From the NCBI GenBank assembly GCA_029953675.1, contig JAMWBK010000001.1, forward strand, positions 3,612,501 through 3,676,500: a DNA stretch of 64,000 nt, in the 5' to 3' direction. This stretch comes from Rhodosorus marinus. Taxonomy: Eukaryota; Rhodophyta; Stylonematophyceae; Stylonematales; Stylonemataceae. Shown here piece after piece: positions 34,082 through 45,300 of this stretch (position 1 is the stretch's first letter; every line of letters starts with the position of its first letter). The notes beneath the pieces were generated by a model. That model worked only from the letters and a program-made list of their open reading frames with translations. It was not told the origin of the DNA and did not search any database. A program made the translations under genes and the position numbers.

Positions 34082-34332
34082 GTCGAAAAGAAGCCAGGGA
34101 TCTTCGACGAAGAACTGCCTTGAACCGTTAGCGAAAACTTTCGCCGTTGTGAATAACTTGCTTGAACTTATCATCGCTAATTAGCCTCATTTTTTAACTA
34201 CAAAGATATGTACATAACCAACATTTCCCGGATCATATTCCGGCCTAGTAGCCGTCTGCTGATACTTTTTAGGTCGTCAACTAAGTTCGCCACAAACGTC
34301 ATGAGTTGCAACACGAAGCTTCGCTGGTCACC
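34082..34332. other. Tail-to-tail spacer, separase and pyrophosphatase fusion
   Basis: Only about 250 bases separate the two stop codons, so the 3' UTRs of the convergent genes are short or overlap. Nothing else is seen. Confidence 0.6.
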
Positions 34333-36550
34333 TCACTCTTCCAGTTCAAGGCGAAAGTGCGTTTCAGGATTCACGAGTAGCTCGTCTTGCTTGTCTTCTT
34401 GTCCAATAATCAGCTCCTCTACTCGGCCCACGTCCACTGGGGATCCGACGAACATAGGAACCGACATTTCAAGACTCCTGCAGATGCCAACAGGAGCCAG
34501 GTACTCTTGTTAGTTTCTGCACGCAAGATCTCTTGAGTTGATTAGCGCGCGGCAGACATGCACATTGTGGGGCTTACCAGGAGTTAAGTTCGAGGACCTG
34601 GCGTTTGCCAACTGATGCCCTTCCCCCGGCTTGCCTCGCCAAGAAAGCCAACGGGGCAGCTACGCCGAGGAAGTGTGCCAAGTCGTTACCTTGAGGACCA
34701 GGCTTCATCAGGATACCGCCTTGCGTGAGGACTCGATGAAAGTTTGCAACGTCGTTATCCTCGTATCGGTAATATTTTACAATACGGTCGCTAGCTCCAG
34801 CTGCATCGCACTCCTCGACGTACTGCCTTACCGCCTCCTTCATCTGCGTTTGGTGGACAAAGAACAGGTTAGTTCCACAGATTAACCGAATAGAAGCATA
34901 CTCAACAAAATCGGCGGGACGGACTCACGTGACGGAGGTAAGTACAGTTGAGGCTGTAGACTGGCCCCATCTCAGGAATCTTCACGTGCTGATTCGAGAC
35001 AACAAAATGTCCCGAGACTGCATCCAGGATGAAAATATGCGTTCCGTACCCCATCGAAAGCACGAAAGACGTGTAGGAAGCATAGAAACAATATCCAGCT
35101 GCAACTTGCTCGTATCCAGTACGTGATAAAAGGTCCAGGGAGTCACCACTGTCGCCTGCATTGGACTTCCTGGAATATACTGAGAAGATTGTTCCCATTG
35201 TCCCGCCTTGAGACCCAACAAGCGGGTTGTAAACAACGATGTACTTGCCATCGGATCCAGATTCCAGAGGCATATTGGTCATGTACTGCGTGGAGTACAC
35301 CATACAGCAAAGTCCAGAAGCTGCTAGTGAAGCGTGCATCTGAGCGTTTGCAAACTCTACCAAAGCCGGAAAATCTGCATTCGACATATCGCGGAGGAAC
35401 GATCGAATGCACTTGAACGCAACACCAATTTCGGTCAGAAGGAGCGAAAGATCGTTGCTTCCATGCGGAAATCTTCTTTGAAGTTCCATGCAGAAGTGTT
35501 TGACACCGATCATTCGCTTATGCTTGTTTTCTTCCCTTAAGAAGTCCGGGAGCGGAACGCACTGATCGTCGTGTATAGACTCGCTACGACGAATGCCACT
35601 TTCGGCGCAAGCCGTCAGCGTCTCATTCATGATCTGCTTTGCCTGCTCCGTTGATATGGAGTATTCGTTTTTCAATGTCGTATTCGTTGGATTGACCTTC
35701 TTGCTAGTTAGTTTCCCGTCCATAACTTTTCTCCACGAATCGTGGCATTCCTTGACTATCTCCATCGCGTAGTGCGCGGGTTGCACGGTCTCCCTGAAAG
35801 CGAACAAGTTCTCAGGCTTCCCGTCTGGAATCTTGTACGTTCGAAACCAGGAAAATGTTGCATGCAGGAGTCCAGGCACCATCCTGGCGAGATCCAGAAT
35901 TTTCCGCACGTGCACAGCGCGAGGAAGCGTTCAGTTCCGGAATAGTGCCTCCCTTGGTGCTCTGCAATGGAACATGCGGAGCAGTCTCACCTCTTAAGAT
36001 CTTCGACGTTGTTAACCTGCTCTGCCAGGGGATCTCCTACTCGAATAACCAAGACCTTCCAATCCATTTCTCCTTCGTCAATCATTCCCAGTACACCGAG
36101 GACTTTGACCTGGTGAACCTGTCCGATATTAGCGATGGAAGAACCGATCTCGCATACATCCAAAGGGTCTCCATCTCCAAGTGCACCTGTCTCCATGTGG
36201 ACTTCTGATGGGTTCTCCCATGTCTGAGGAAAACATCCGTAGTTCCAAATGTAACCCTTATACGGAAACACGTCATGAACATACCTCTTCTTTCCTTTCT
36301 TCTTATCCTGAATGACTTGCGACAGAGGATCCCCGGTCTTCAGCTCCAACTTGGCATTCGTTTCTCTCGGGATCTCAACGACCATGTTGAGAATCCCCTT
36401 CTCCGCATCTGCGAAGAGAGGAATATCGTTCAGCGGATTAATCAACCCATGATCCTTTTTCTTAAAGAAGTACGTCTCCTCGTGGGATTCACCGCCAATC
36501 ACACTGTATTCGTCTTCAAACTCCATATTGTCATGGACAGGCCCTCCCAC
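34333..36550 (-). CDS. Inorganic pyrophosphatase fused to FBPase-like domain, four exons
   Basis: Hand-traced exons are 36550-35991, 35883-34929, 34843-34578 and 34477-34333, giving 641 residues with consistent phases. Residues 1-257 are a family I soluble pyrophosphatase (PPi to 2 Pi). Its metal-binding GDGDPLD (about 125-131), DEGEMDWK (158-165) and YKIPDGKPEN (203-212) are intact, so activity is expected. Residues about 310-641 match class 1 fructose-1,6-bisphosphatase: VAAGYCFY, VKIPEMGPVYSLN, RYEDNDVANFHR, QAGG and the C-terminal FVGSP. The catalytic block DPLDGSSN reads NPLVGSQG (406-413), the preceding SEE reads YST, and the Glu before KAGG is Arg575, so all metal ligands are lost. Exon 2 alone carries both the pyrophosphatase end and the FBPase-like start with no stop, so the fusion does not depend on splicing guesses. 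No transit peptide is evident; cytosol is likely. Confidence 0.9.
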
Positions 36551-38049
36551 AAAAAAACAACTCTACTCTACAAACCAAAATTTCCCAAGACTTTGTGGCT
36601 GATCTACCCTCTCTATCCTCTTAAGCTACCGCTCTCTCAGACACCCAGTCCGTGTCACACCTCTTTCCTTCTTTTAAAAGCTTCAGAACAGAGAAAAAAT
36701 CAGCCCACCCAAACGACCAAATCCTACCCGACAGTTTTTTTCAAAGTTTCCATACGGCCACAACCGACCGGCTGATGTTACCTTCCGCACCATTGGCCTT
36801 TTACCAATCGCCCCGCAACCCCCAGTATGTATCTCCTCGGAAATATTTTTTTTGAGTTTCTATACGGCCACAGATCCCGCGGCTAATGACACTCCGCCTG
36901 GGGAACATTGGCCTTGACCGCCTTCCCCCTTTGGGTCCACCTAAAATGTTCTGTAAAACATACACCCATTCAGCCAACTCTGACGTGGAATATCATCCAC
37001 TCGAAGCGACAGCCTGTCAAAAACCTTTTTCGGAAAAAAAGAGCTGGGTTAAGTCTCCCTCGTCGGTCCACCCAATTCTATTTTGGTTAAACGTGGGTAT
37101 GGAAGCGGAATGTCCCGGCAGGTGGGACTGTCCCAGATGTTGTGCCTTTCTGGAAATCTTGACTACAGACAAGCCGGGCGAGAGTGTGAAATGTCGATGA
37201 TCAATATCGGCGCACTCGTTGTATTACTCGCTGCTCGTAATGTTCATGATAGGCTTATTGATGTAGAAGTGAACTCTCCCACATTTTGGATATATCACGG
37301 ATCCTTCTTCGCTCCCGAACTCAAGAGAGTGGTTTCATCGCGCTCGAAGTCAATATGGTGAGACAGAAAAGCAGTTTCGCTCGCCAGAGCCTTGCATTGG
37401 GGTTGGGTTCTAGATGGTGGTGACGTGTTGTGCAGGCGGTCACATAGCCTGCACTGAACTACAGGGTCGAGTCAGTTGCAACGACTAGAAGCTCTACTTG
37501 CGAATGACTAGATCTTCCTCACAAAGAACCAATTCGAGTTGCTTTCCCGAAGCGAAGCTGCCATAGCCGCCAACAGAAGGCGAGAACACTTCGTCTTCCG
37601 AACATACTCGTCTGCACCTCGGTTCGGGGAAGGGGAAGGCTCTCCGTGGTAGTTGGAGCAGTGGCTGTAACCTCTACAGAAGCAAAGGGACGTGCAGATC
37701 TTGGTTCTATGATTTTCCAAATTTTTACCAGACACAAAAAAGCTATTGTTGCAAATTAAAACTTCTCCACCTTCGACGCCCTCCCAGCTCAATCTTCGTT
37801 ACGTCCCAGCCACAGCCAAAAAAGGAAACAAACCCACACAATCCAAACCAAACCGAAACAGCGACGGGATGGGTAGTCTCTGTTCCCTCTATATGTCTTT
37901 TCCTCTCGACCTACTTTTCTAGTTCAATCCTGGCTACAATCTCTCCATAGCAACCAGACCCCACGATATGCTTCTGCGATTTCATTGGGCTACTTGCTAG
38001 GAAAGAGTTATTTATCGTCATCCCATTGAGGATACGCACTCTACAAAGT
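36551..38049. other. Spacer upstream of pyrophosphatase fusion
   Basis: Holds the fusion gene's promoter region with a diverged 70-base duplication (listed) and the desaturase 3' flank. Open frames at 36886-37200 and 37083-37361 overlap each other and match no family I know. Confidence 0.5.
36734..36918. repeat. Diverged tandem duplication upstream of pyrophosphatase fusion
   Basis: Units at about 36734-36805 and 36845-36918 share a T-run, gtttc-atacggccaca, then ggct-atg-tac---tccgc and cattggcctt. They lie about 185-370 bases upstream of the start codon. Confidence 0.65.
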
Positions 38050-39276
38050 TTAGTTAGCGCTGAGCTGCGTTGCTACTCGTCGCTCTGCCTCATCATAAGT
38101 TACATACTCGCCGTCGTCGTACACTTGACAGTTAGAGACGATCTCGTCGCACAGTTTCAACGAGAATGATGTTTCGTTGATGTACTGTCCCCAATTCTTC
38201 TGGATGGACTCGTGAGCAGCCTTCAAGTTGTAGCTCGGGATTTTCGTAGACACGTGATGCGGAATGTGAACGTTGATATCGTGGCACAGAATCTCAATCC
38301 AACGCGGAAAGTCGCAGTGCACGGTTCCAGACAGTTGAGCCTTGGCTGCGTTCCACTCCGATTTGTCAGTAAACTGGATATGCGGAGCAGTGTGATGGAT
38401 CAAGGTGAACGCAGACATCCAGAAATGATATCCCAGCCACGGCATCAGCCAGAACTTCACGAAAGCCCAAGGGCCACCGAGGGCGAAAAGAGTTGGGAAG
38501 GCGATTCCGGCAAAGATGGCACAGCACAGCCAAGAAACCTTAACCTTGGGCAGCTGCTTCTCTGTGAACTTCTTCGGGTTGAAATGGTAGTTAACCCAGT
38601 GAAGAATTGAGAGCTGATACCACAGTGTCGTCCATATCAACTTGAGTACCTTGGCGACGGTCTTCGGGCGGCTCACCCCCCTGAACATGGACTTCTGAAG
38701 TGGCTGCCATGCATTGTCGGCCACGAACCCTTCTGGGTCGTCACGGTTGCGGAGCATGTTAGTATTCCTGTGGTGAATATTGTGCTGAATTCTCCACGGC
38801 TCGAACGGATAGATAAGCATCGATAAAGATACATTTCCGACGATGTCATTCAGCTTCTGGTTCTTCGAGAATGAGTTGTGCCCGGCATCGTGACCGATAA
38901 CGAAGATGCCAGTCGCTGCAGTACCCGCGAGAAACCAAGCGACCGGAAGAAGATACCACGGGGAGAAATGGATTGCTACAAGCGACAGAGGGACGGCCAC
39001 TGCCGTAACAAACACATGCAGCCATGACTTTCTCTCGTCAATCTCGAAAACCTCCTTAGGCATCGTCCTCACCACATCCGTCAAGGACACACCATCGGGA
39101 AGAACCTTGGCCGGTCTTGACCTGAAGGCCGACTCGTCTTCCGGAATCTTATACTGCACAGTCTCAACCGGTTTCGCTTCAATCACCGACCGAACCACAC
39201 GCGACCTTCTCGTGGTCTGAACTTTTCTAGACGTCATCACCCCGCCACATCCTCCAACAAATCCAAGAGAACTCAT
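38050..39276 (-). CDS. Plastid omega-6 (delta-12) fatty acid desaturase
   Basis: A 408-residue product from the ATG at 39276. It introduces a double bond into acyl chains of plastid membrane lipids using ferredoxin, by analogy with FAD6/DesA enzymes. Three histidine boxes are present: HDAGH (129-133), HNIHH (165-169) and HIPHH (337-341), with hydrophobic segments between. LPKEVFEID-like MPKEVFEID precedes the first membrane span, as in FAD6. The first about 45 residues (Gly/Arg/Ser-rich, with a Phe near the N-terminus) look like a plastid transit peptide. An in-frame ATG at 39375 would lie within about 10 bases of a TATA box, so the internal ATG is chosen. No intron. Confidence 0.93.
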   Translation of the reverse strand: MSSLGFVGGCGGVMTSRKVQTTRRSRVVRSVIEAKPVETVQYKIPEDESAFRSRPAKVLPDGVSLTDVVRTMPKEVFEIDERKSWLHVFVTAVAVPLSLVAIHFSPWYLLPVAWFLAGTAATGIFVIGHDAGHNSFSKNQKLNDIVGNVSLSMLIYPFEPWRIQHNIHHRNTNMLRNRDDPEGFVADNAWQPLQKSMFRGVSRPKTVAKVLKLIWTTLWYQLSILHWVNYHFNPKKFTEKQLPKVKVSWLCCAIFAGIAFPTLFALGGPWAFVKFWLMPWLGYHFWMSAFTLIHHTAPHIQFTDKSEWNAAKAQLSGTVHCDFPRWIEILCHDINVHIPHHVSTKIPSYNLKAAHESIQKNWGQYINETSFSLKLCDEIVSNCQVYDDGEYVTYDEAERRVATQLSAN

Positions 39277-39380
39277 TCTTGCTGAAATACCAGCAACCAC
39301 CACACCCAAACAACCCACAACGATCGAGCTCCTCCGCCTTCCCGCACAACCCTCCGACCCAACCCTTTCCCACACCCAAC

Positions 39381-39388
39381 TTTATATA
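39381..39388 (-). promoter_or_regulatory. TATA box of desaturase gene
   Basis: TATATAAA on the minus strand, 105 bases before the chosen start codon. It implies transcription from about 39350 and a 5' UTR of about 75 bases. Confidence 0.6.
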
Positions 39389-41123
39389 CCAGTCTCCCAA
39401 GGTTTTTACAAAGACAAGCAATCTTCCACGTTCTCACTTGCCAACCCCTCGTGCTACCAATCTCACCCTGACGCTACCCTGTCGTAAGAACCACTGCCCT
39501 TACCGCCGCCTTTATCCGAAATCATGCACCCCCGCACACTCCTACAGTCCAATGGAAGACCTGTTATTTTCCATCAAAAAACCCCCATCGATCGAAAATA
39601 AAAGAAATCCACATGTACTATTTATCTGTCACTATTCCTAAACATTCCATTTATTCAGTATTCAATCATTATCATGAAGAATATCAACCCTTTGCTCTTC
39701 CTATGGCGCAGTGCATTTTATGCCATAAAATAACCTAATTAGAGGTTAGATGATCCTGAAACAGTTGAAGTTAGCTTACCCTTGGAAAGATTAAAAGTCT
39801 CAGTCTTTCTTAAATATGTCTTTTGCTATTAATTTGCGTACAGGATCGATTGTGAGGTGACGCTTAAAAGATAAGTTTGAACAATAGCAATGGGTGGGGA
39901 GTTTTTTCCGTCAACGTGAGGCAGCTGGTTATCTTTCAGGGTTTTTAGATTTTTTAATGATTAAAAATTATGAGGAAACCCGATTGGCGGGAGGTGAAGC
40001 GCTCTTGATTTAATTAGAATTTGTAGAGAGATAAACAAATTGGTTGGATGAGGTCTTCAGGACTACAATCAATATTCTGTTACCAATAAATCGATTGGTG
40101 ATCGATACGAATAAAATCCTATGATCTGCCAGTAATGGAATGCTATCCACCCTTCATTGAGGCAGTTTTCAGTCAATATGGTATTGATGGAGTAAATGAT
40201 TGGATAGGCTATATATTAAAACGTAAATTATTTTTGATGGCTTTCTGTTAAACAAATTATCTGCTCTTGATCAATCAAATCATCCCACGTCTGAGTATCC
40301 AATCAATTTCGTACGCATGTATCCAAGTTTTGTTGAGAGTAAGTTCCATGGAAGCTCGATACCCGCTCAATGATTTGACGTCTTTTTTTTTTATTTACTT
40401 TCTTTGTTCTTTCTTTCCACTATTTTGGGGAAGGGGTTGGGGGGGGGGGCCGTTGAGGGGGCCGTTGAGGGGAAACGTTGAGTGGGGCCAAAAAAGGCAC
40501 GTTCTCGGAGGTGCAGACCTCCTCTTGTTGTCCGCCTTTCAAACCCCCCGCCTCCTGGCCCTGCCCGATCTGTGCAACTTTGAACGTATATAGAGTATTT
40601 TTCTTTTATTATTTGAAAATGAATCTGATTTTTCCTGCTTTTTCAGCTGGGGTATGTGGCACGAGCCTAGAAAATCCGTTTTGAGGGATTCCTGCTCCAA
40701 TTTTGTAGAGGTCTATCAACTTATGTGCTCGGAAGTGTATAAGTAATGGCTGTATATGTAAGGTATATAACCTACAAGACCTTTTTTTATTACTTGAAAC
40801 AATTTTAATATCGTTTGGAAGCGTTAGCGGCCACGGTCTAAAGATGATTAGTACAGAATACGAATAGTACTAATATCACTAATCGTGTTTGATTGAACTG
40901 AACGCATACATTGACTGGCCTCCGCAAATGCCAACAGCTGTATTGTGAATGTTGTACAAATAATTACTTTATATTGAAGGTATATATGTTATTTGTATCG
41001 TTTCAAATTATAAAAATTCGAACTTATAGGGTATATACGTTCAGGACAAATCTTAGCAGAACTATGGAGTGGTCAGTAGAACATTTACTTGGGCAAACTT
41101 TGTAAGATCGATCATCTTCAACT

Positions 41124-41185
41124 CGCCCTCAGGAGCCAGGCCACGAACTTCGACTTCAAAGTCGCTGGCTTGGCTCCTGAGGGCG
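41124..41185. repeat. Long perfect-stem hairpin
   Basis: cgccctcaggagcca (41124-41138) is exactly complementary to tggctcctgagggcg (41171-41185). Inside it, cgactt and aagtcg (41150-41163) form a second stem with a two-base loop. Not a tRNA fold. Could be a small transposon remnant or a structured RNA. Confidence 0.7.
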
Positions 41186-41479
41186 ACGATTCCGCGGCGC
41201 TCTAAGCAGCAGGAAGCAGCTCGGGAACGAACGGTTGTCGGTGCTTGCTGTGCTCACAGGCAGTGCATTGCGGGTAGGTGCGAACCTTACAACATGGAGA
41301 TTTAGATGTTCCGGATGCATGTCTGTCGAGAAGCATGGAGCGATATGGGTCCAAGCATAAGATAGCCGCCGGTTAGACATTTGACCGGCTGTGCCTCTGC
41401 TACAACGCATACAACGTGTTACACACATTCATTAGAAGAGAACTTCTGAATATATACATGTTGTCCCGTGGAGGGAGAC

Positions 41480-41625
41480 GCTTCGAGCGTACGCGCTGAA
41501 TTCATGTTCAGCGGATATGCAGATTCATATCTGCTCCTCAACGGGTAACCAAACTGGCGGTGGAGATGACTCGAGCGTATACGCTGAACATGAATCTGCT
41601 CCTCAACGGTAACGGAACTGGCGGT
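41480..41625 (+). repeat. Short imperfect tandem repeat
   Basis: Two units share tcgagcgta-acgctga, tctgctcctcaacgg and aactggcggtggagatgactc (second copy about 41571 onward). Confidence 0.7.
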
Positions 41626-42025
41626 GGAGATGACTCTTCAGCTTTCCATCAATCCATTTCATGATCATTTATTTAGAACCACACTAGGGGTAGGAAGAAA
41701 GGAATCAGGAATGCAAAAAAAACGACAATAGGAAAACGAAATAGGGAGGGTGTTCCCTCATCCTACCCACAGATAGGAAAGACACCGAAAACTTGTATGA
41801 GCAAAAAATACAAAAGGTGGTTCGTGGAGATGACTCTTCAGCTTTCCATCAATCCATTTCATGATCATTTATTTAGAACCACACTAGGGGTAGGAAGAAA
41901 GGAATCAGGAATGCAAAAAAAAACGACAATAGGAAAACGAAATAGGGAGGGTGTTCCCTCATCCTACCCACAGATAGGAAAGACACCGAAAACTTGTATG
42001 AGCAAAAAATACAAAAGGTGGTTCG
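41626..42025 (+). repeat. Near-perfect 199/200-base tandem duplication
   Basis: 41626-41824 and 41825-42025 are identical except for one A in a run. Each begins tggagatgactcttcagc and ends aaaggtggttcg. Purine-rich, with no coding function recognised. Confidence 0.92.
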
Positions 42026-42392
42026 GTCCTAATTAAAAAGGCCCGAAAGCAAAAGGAAATCAAAACTTTGTGCAAGGGTTCCTTCCACCCTCTCTGAAAG
42101 CTGCTCGTTGAGAAGGGGATTCCCGCAAAAAAGGAAGAAACGTCAGAGGTCTTTTTTCCTCGCTAACGTTCCTCAAAACTCCTACACCTACCTATCCGAG
42201 AGTGAAGAATGAGATCTACGGACAAACGGATTATGTCCTTAGACCAGTTTTGGAAGGGGGCACAGACTGACCGATTCGCCGCTCTCTGAGGAATCAATCC
42301 TGTTCTCAACGATTATTTGTACAGTTTCGAGCGACGAACTCTTCGTTTGGAAGGCGGTGGTATTGTAAAGGTAGGAGGATTTCAGCACTAAC

Positions 42393-45300
42393 TCATTCCT
42401 CATCCTCGTCGGCGCCAATCCGCTCTGCATTGTAGACGTTACTCTCCGAGAGAAGATCGCCGATCAGTGCACGACAGGCCGCGAATTTCATGCTTCTCTT
42501 AACTGGATCTTCGTAGCTCATTTCGTCCTTCTCCGAATCGTCAATGTAATCCAACATCTCCTCAGCTCCTCCAAACATGATCGTCGTTTCATCGAAGTCC
42601 CCGTCGATTCCCTTGGCGAGGATCCTTGCCATTGAGCTTGCCTTGGGGTTGAAGCTCGAGGTTCTCTTAACAGGCGTACTGCCACTACTCCGATTCGACT
42701 GCCTCTCCCTATAAAGATCCGTCAACTTGGATCCCTGCCTTTCGATCCTTGACTCAATCGTTGAGATCTCCAGCACCTTACTGGTATCAATGTTCGTGTT
42801 CCGAGAGCGGTCCGGAGTCCTCTGTACTGAAGCAGAAGCTGACCTGTGGCCACGTCCCTTAGTCATGTTATTAATAAGGCGTTCCACTTCAGCGTCCTCC
42901 TTCTCCTGTCGGATCCTTGACTCCTCTTCGGCGGTCAAGGTTCGACCTTCATCATCGTCCCATTCATCTTCATCGTAGTCGTCCTCTTCATCGTCTTCAA
43001 AGTCCTCCTCATAGGGAACCTCCTCAAGCGCATCACCTTCGATCATCTTATCGTCAGGCAAAGGCACTTCATCAAGCTCAGCGCTCTCTGATACAAAGCT
43101 CTGATCGTCGTCCTCCTTCTCACCAAAGATCTCAGCCTCGTCCTCAACAACTTGAGCATTCTCAGCCGCCTCCTTGTCCTCGGGGGGGATCACTGCCGTT
43201 GGTACAGCAGTAGTCTTCTTCACCACAGGTTCCTCGGCCTTGGTAGCTGGTACCTTTGTCACCTGTTTTGGGGTTGAAGGTACTACTTCGGCTTCCTGCA
43301 CGTTGGAGGCGAATCCAGACCTCGAGATCTTAGGAAGGCTCCTCCTGATAAACGCCTTGATCGAGCTGTTCCTTCTAAGGATCCCCAGTCCAGCAGGAGT
43401 AGCAGCTCCTGATGAGGGCCCAGTCTTCTTCTTGTTCCGATCCATCTTGGATACATCTGCAGCTTCCTTCACCGGCGCTTTCGCTTCCTCAAGGACGATT
43501 GCACTCTGTTCGGCTGCCTTGGGCTGTTCCTCAGACTTGTCCTTCGCAGTGTGCTCAGACATCGCCAAGCTTCGGTCCGAAGATTTCGTCTGCTCAGCCT
43601 CCTTTACAGCCTCTAGGTCGGCCGCCTTTGCTGCCTCCTGCTCAGCCGCCTTTGCTGCCTTTAGCTCGGCCGCCTTTGCTGCCTTGTGCTCGGCCGCCTT
43701 TGCTGCCTTTAGCTCGGCCGCCTTTGCTGCCTCTAGCTCGGCCGCCTTTGCTGCCTCTAGCTCGGCCGCCTTTGCTGCCTCTAGCTCGGCCGCCTTTGCT
43801 GCCTCTAGCTCGGCCGCCTTTGCTGCATCTAGCTCAGCGCTAACGGCCTCTTGCTCAGCAACAACGGACGGTGAGAGTATCGCGGGCATTGGTGCCGTGG
43901 ACGCTGCTTTCAGAGCTGCCGATGTGAGCTTCGGCAGAGCGATGGGTGCTGGTGGCTCCGCTGCCGCCGCCAACGTTGTCGTCGTTGGTGGTGTCGTCAG
44001 TGAATGAGAGTCTGAAACGTTCTTGTCTGGATATTCAGAAGGCCGCAGCTCTTCAACGAGTTCCTGCTTTGCAACTTGTGGCGTCTCCCCCGCAGAAGGC
44101 TTTGCCCCATCTGGTTTCTGACCGATGGGCGTCGTCATGAAGCTATTGAACCTCTTCAGAGATTCACGAGGGAGTGGAATACGACTAACCCGCGAGGGTT
44201 CTTCTTCCTCCCCATCTGCCGACATGTCCATCCTGAGCTCGTCCTCGACGGTGGAATTGCGCCTTACAAAGCTCGAGAGCCTTTGAAGGGACTGTCGAGT
44301 AACCACTCGTCCAGTGCTCCTCTCTTCACCATCCTGACTGGTCTCAACAGGATCATCCTCCGGTACCGGTGTCACTGCTACAGTCTCATCCTCCTTCCCG
44401 TTCGTTCTAGCAAAGCTCGACAGCCTCTTCAGCGATGCTCTCACCAGAGTAGCCTTTCCGTTCTGAGCTATCGATGACGATGACAAAGACCTCGGAATAC
44501 CCTCAGAAATGTCATTCATTTCCTGGGTATCCGCAGACGGACTTCCAGTCACATCATCGGCGTCAGAACTCAGCTTCATAAAGCTCGAGAACCTCTTAAA
44601 CGACGGCTTCTGAAGTTGATTTCTTCCAGTTGTCTTATCGATTCCTCCAGCCTCCTGCTGAGGCTGCCGTTGTTGTTGCAGCTGCTGCGAAAGTTGATCA
44701 GATGAAGATTCCCTTTGGTTTGAACCCCTGCTAAGCTGTCCATCAGTCATTGGACTTATGTCTCGATCAGAAAGTCTCGGACTTGTCGTTTCCTGAAATT
44801 CTGAGGCGGCCGAGCCGGTTGTTGCTGCTGTCGCCTTGGACGATCGAGTGGCTTGACTTTGGCTTGATGAAGAGGTCATCGTCTTCACCTGCGGTGATGG
44901 CGGTGTTGATTCGGTCAGGTTGCTCATGTCGCCTTCCGAAGATCTTGGCGTTGTAGTATCCTTGGAAGGCAGCTGACTCGCTGCTGCTGCTGCTCCTGCT
45001 GCTCCTGTCTCAGCCTCTTTGTTACTGTTGAGTCTGACGAAACTCGATAATCGCTTCAAGGATGGTCGTGGAATCTGTACTTTGCCATGGGCGCGATCGT
45101 TGGTTTTGTCTTCATCTGGTAACGGACTGATTGTCGCCTCTGATGATCTCGGGCTGCTGTCTATGGTGACCAACGAGCTTGTCTTCGGGATAGTGGGAGT
45201 TTCGTTCTTGTCGGGATATTCCGATGGGCGAATTGACTCCTTCTCCTGCGCCTTGTCGTTGGATTTCAAAAAGCTCGGGAACCTCCTCAATGAGCTCGTG

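Larger units (their letters stand above)
39389..42392. other. Spacer between desaturase and disordered-protein gene
   Basis: AT-rich and gene-free as far as I can see. It includes a G-rich run with ccgttgagggg repeats (40436-40485), a long hairpin (41124-41185) and two sets of tandem duplications (41480-42025). Confidence 0.55.

Noticed and set aside
41124-41185. tRNA or snRNA gene
   Set aside because: The stem arrangement is a single long nested hairpin, not a cloverleaf, with no anticodon loop or CCA logic.
43174-44007. 277-residue Ala/Ser/Phe-rich plus-strand frame
   Set aside because: It is the complement of the AAKAAELE minisatellite and its surroundings; repetitive frames are open on both strands.
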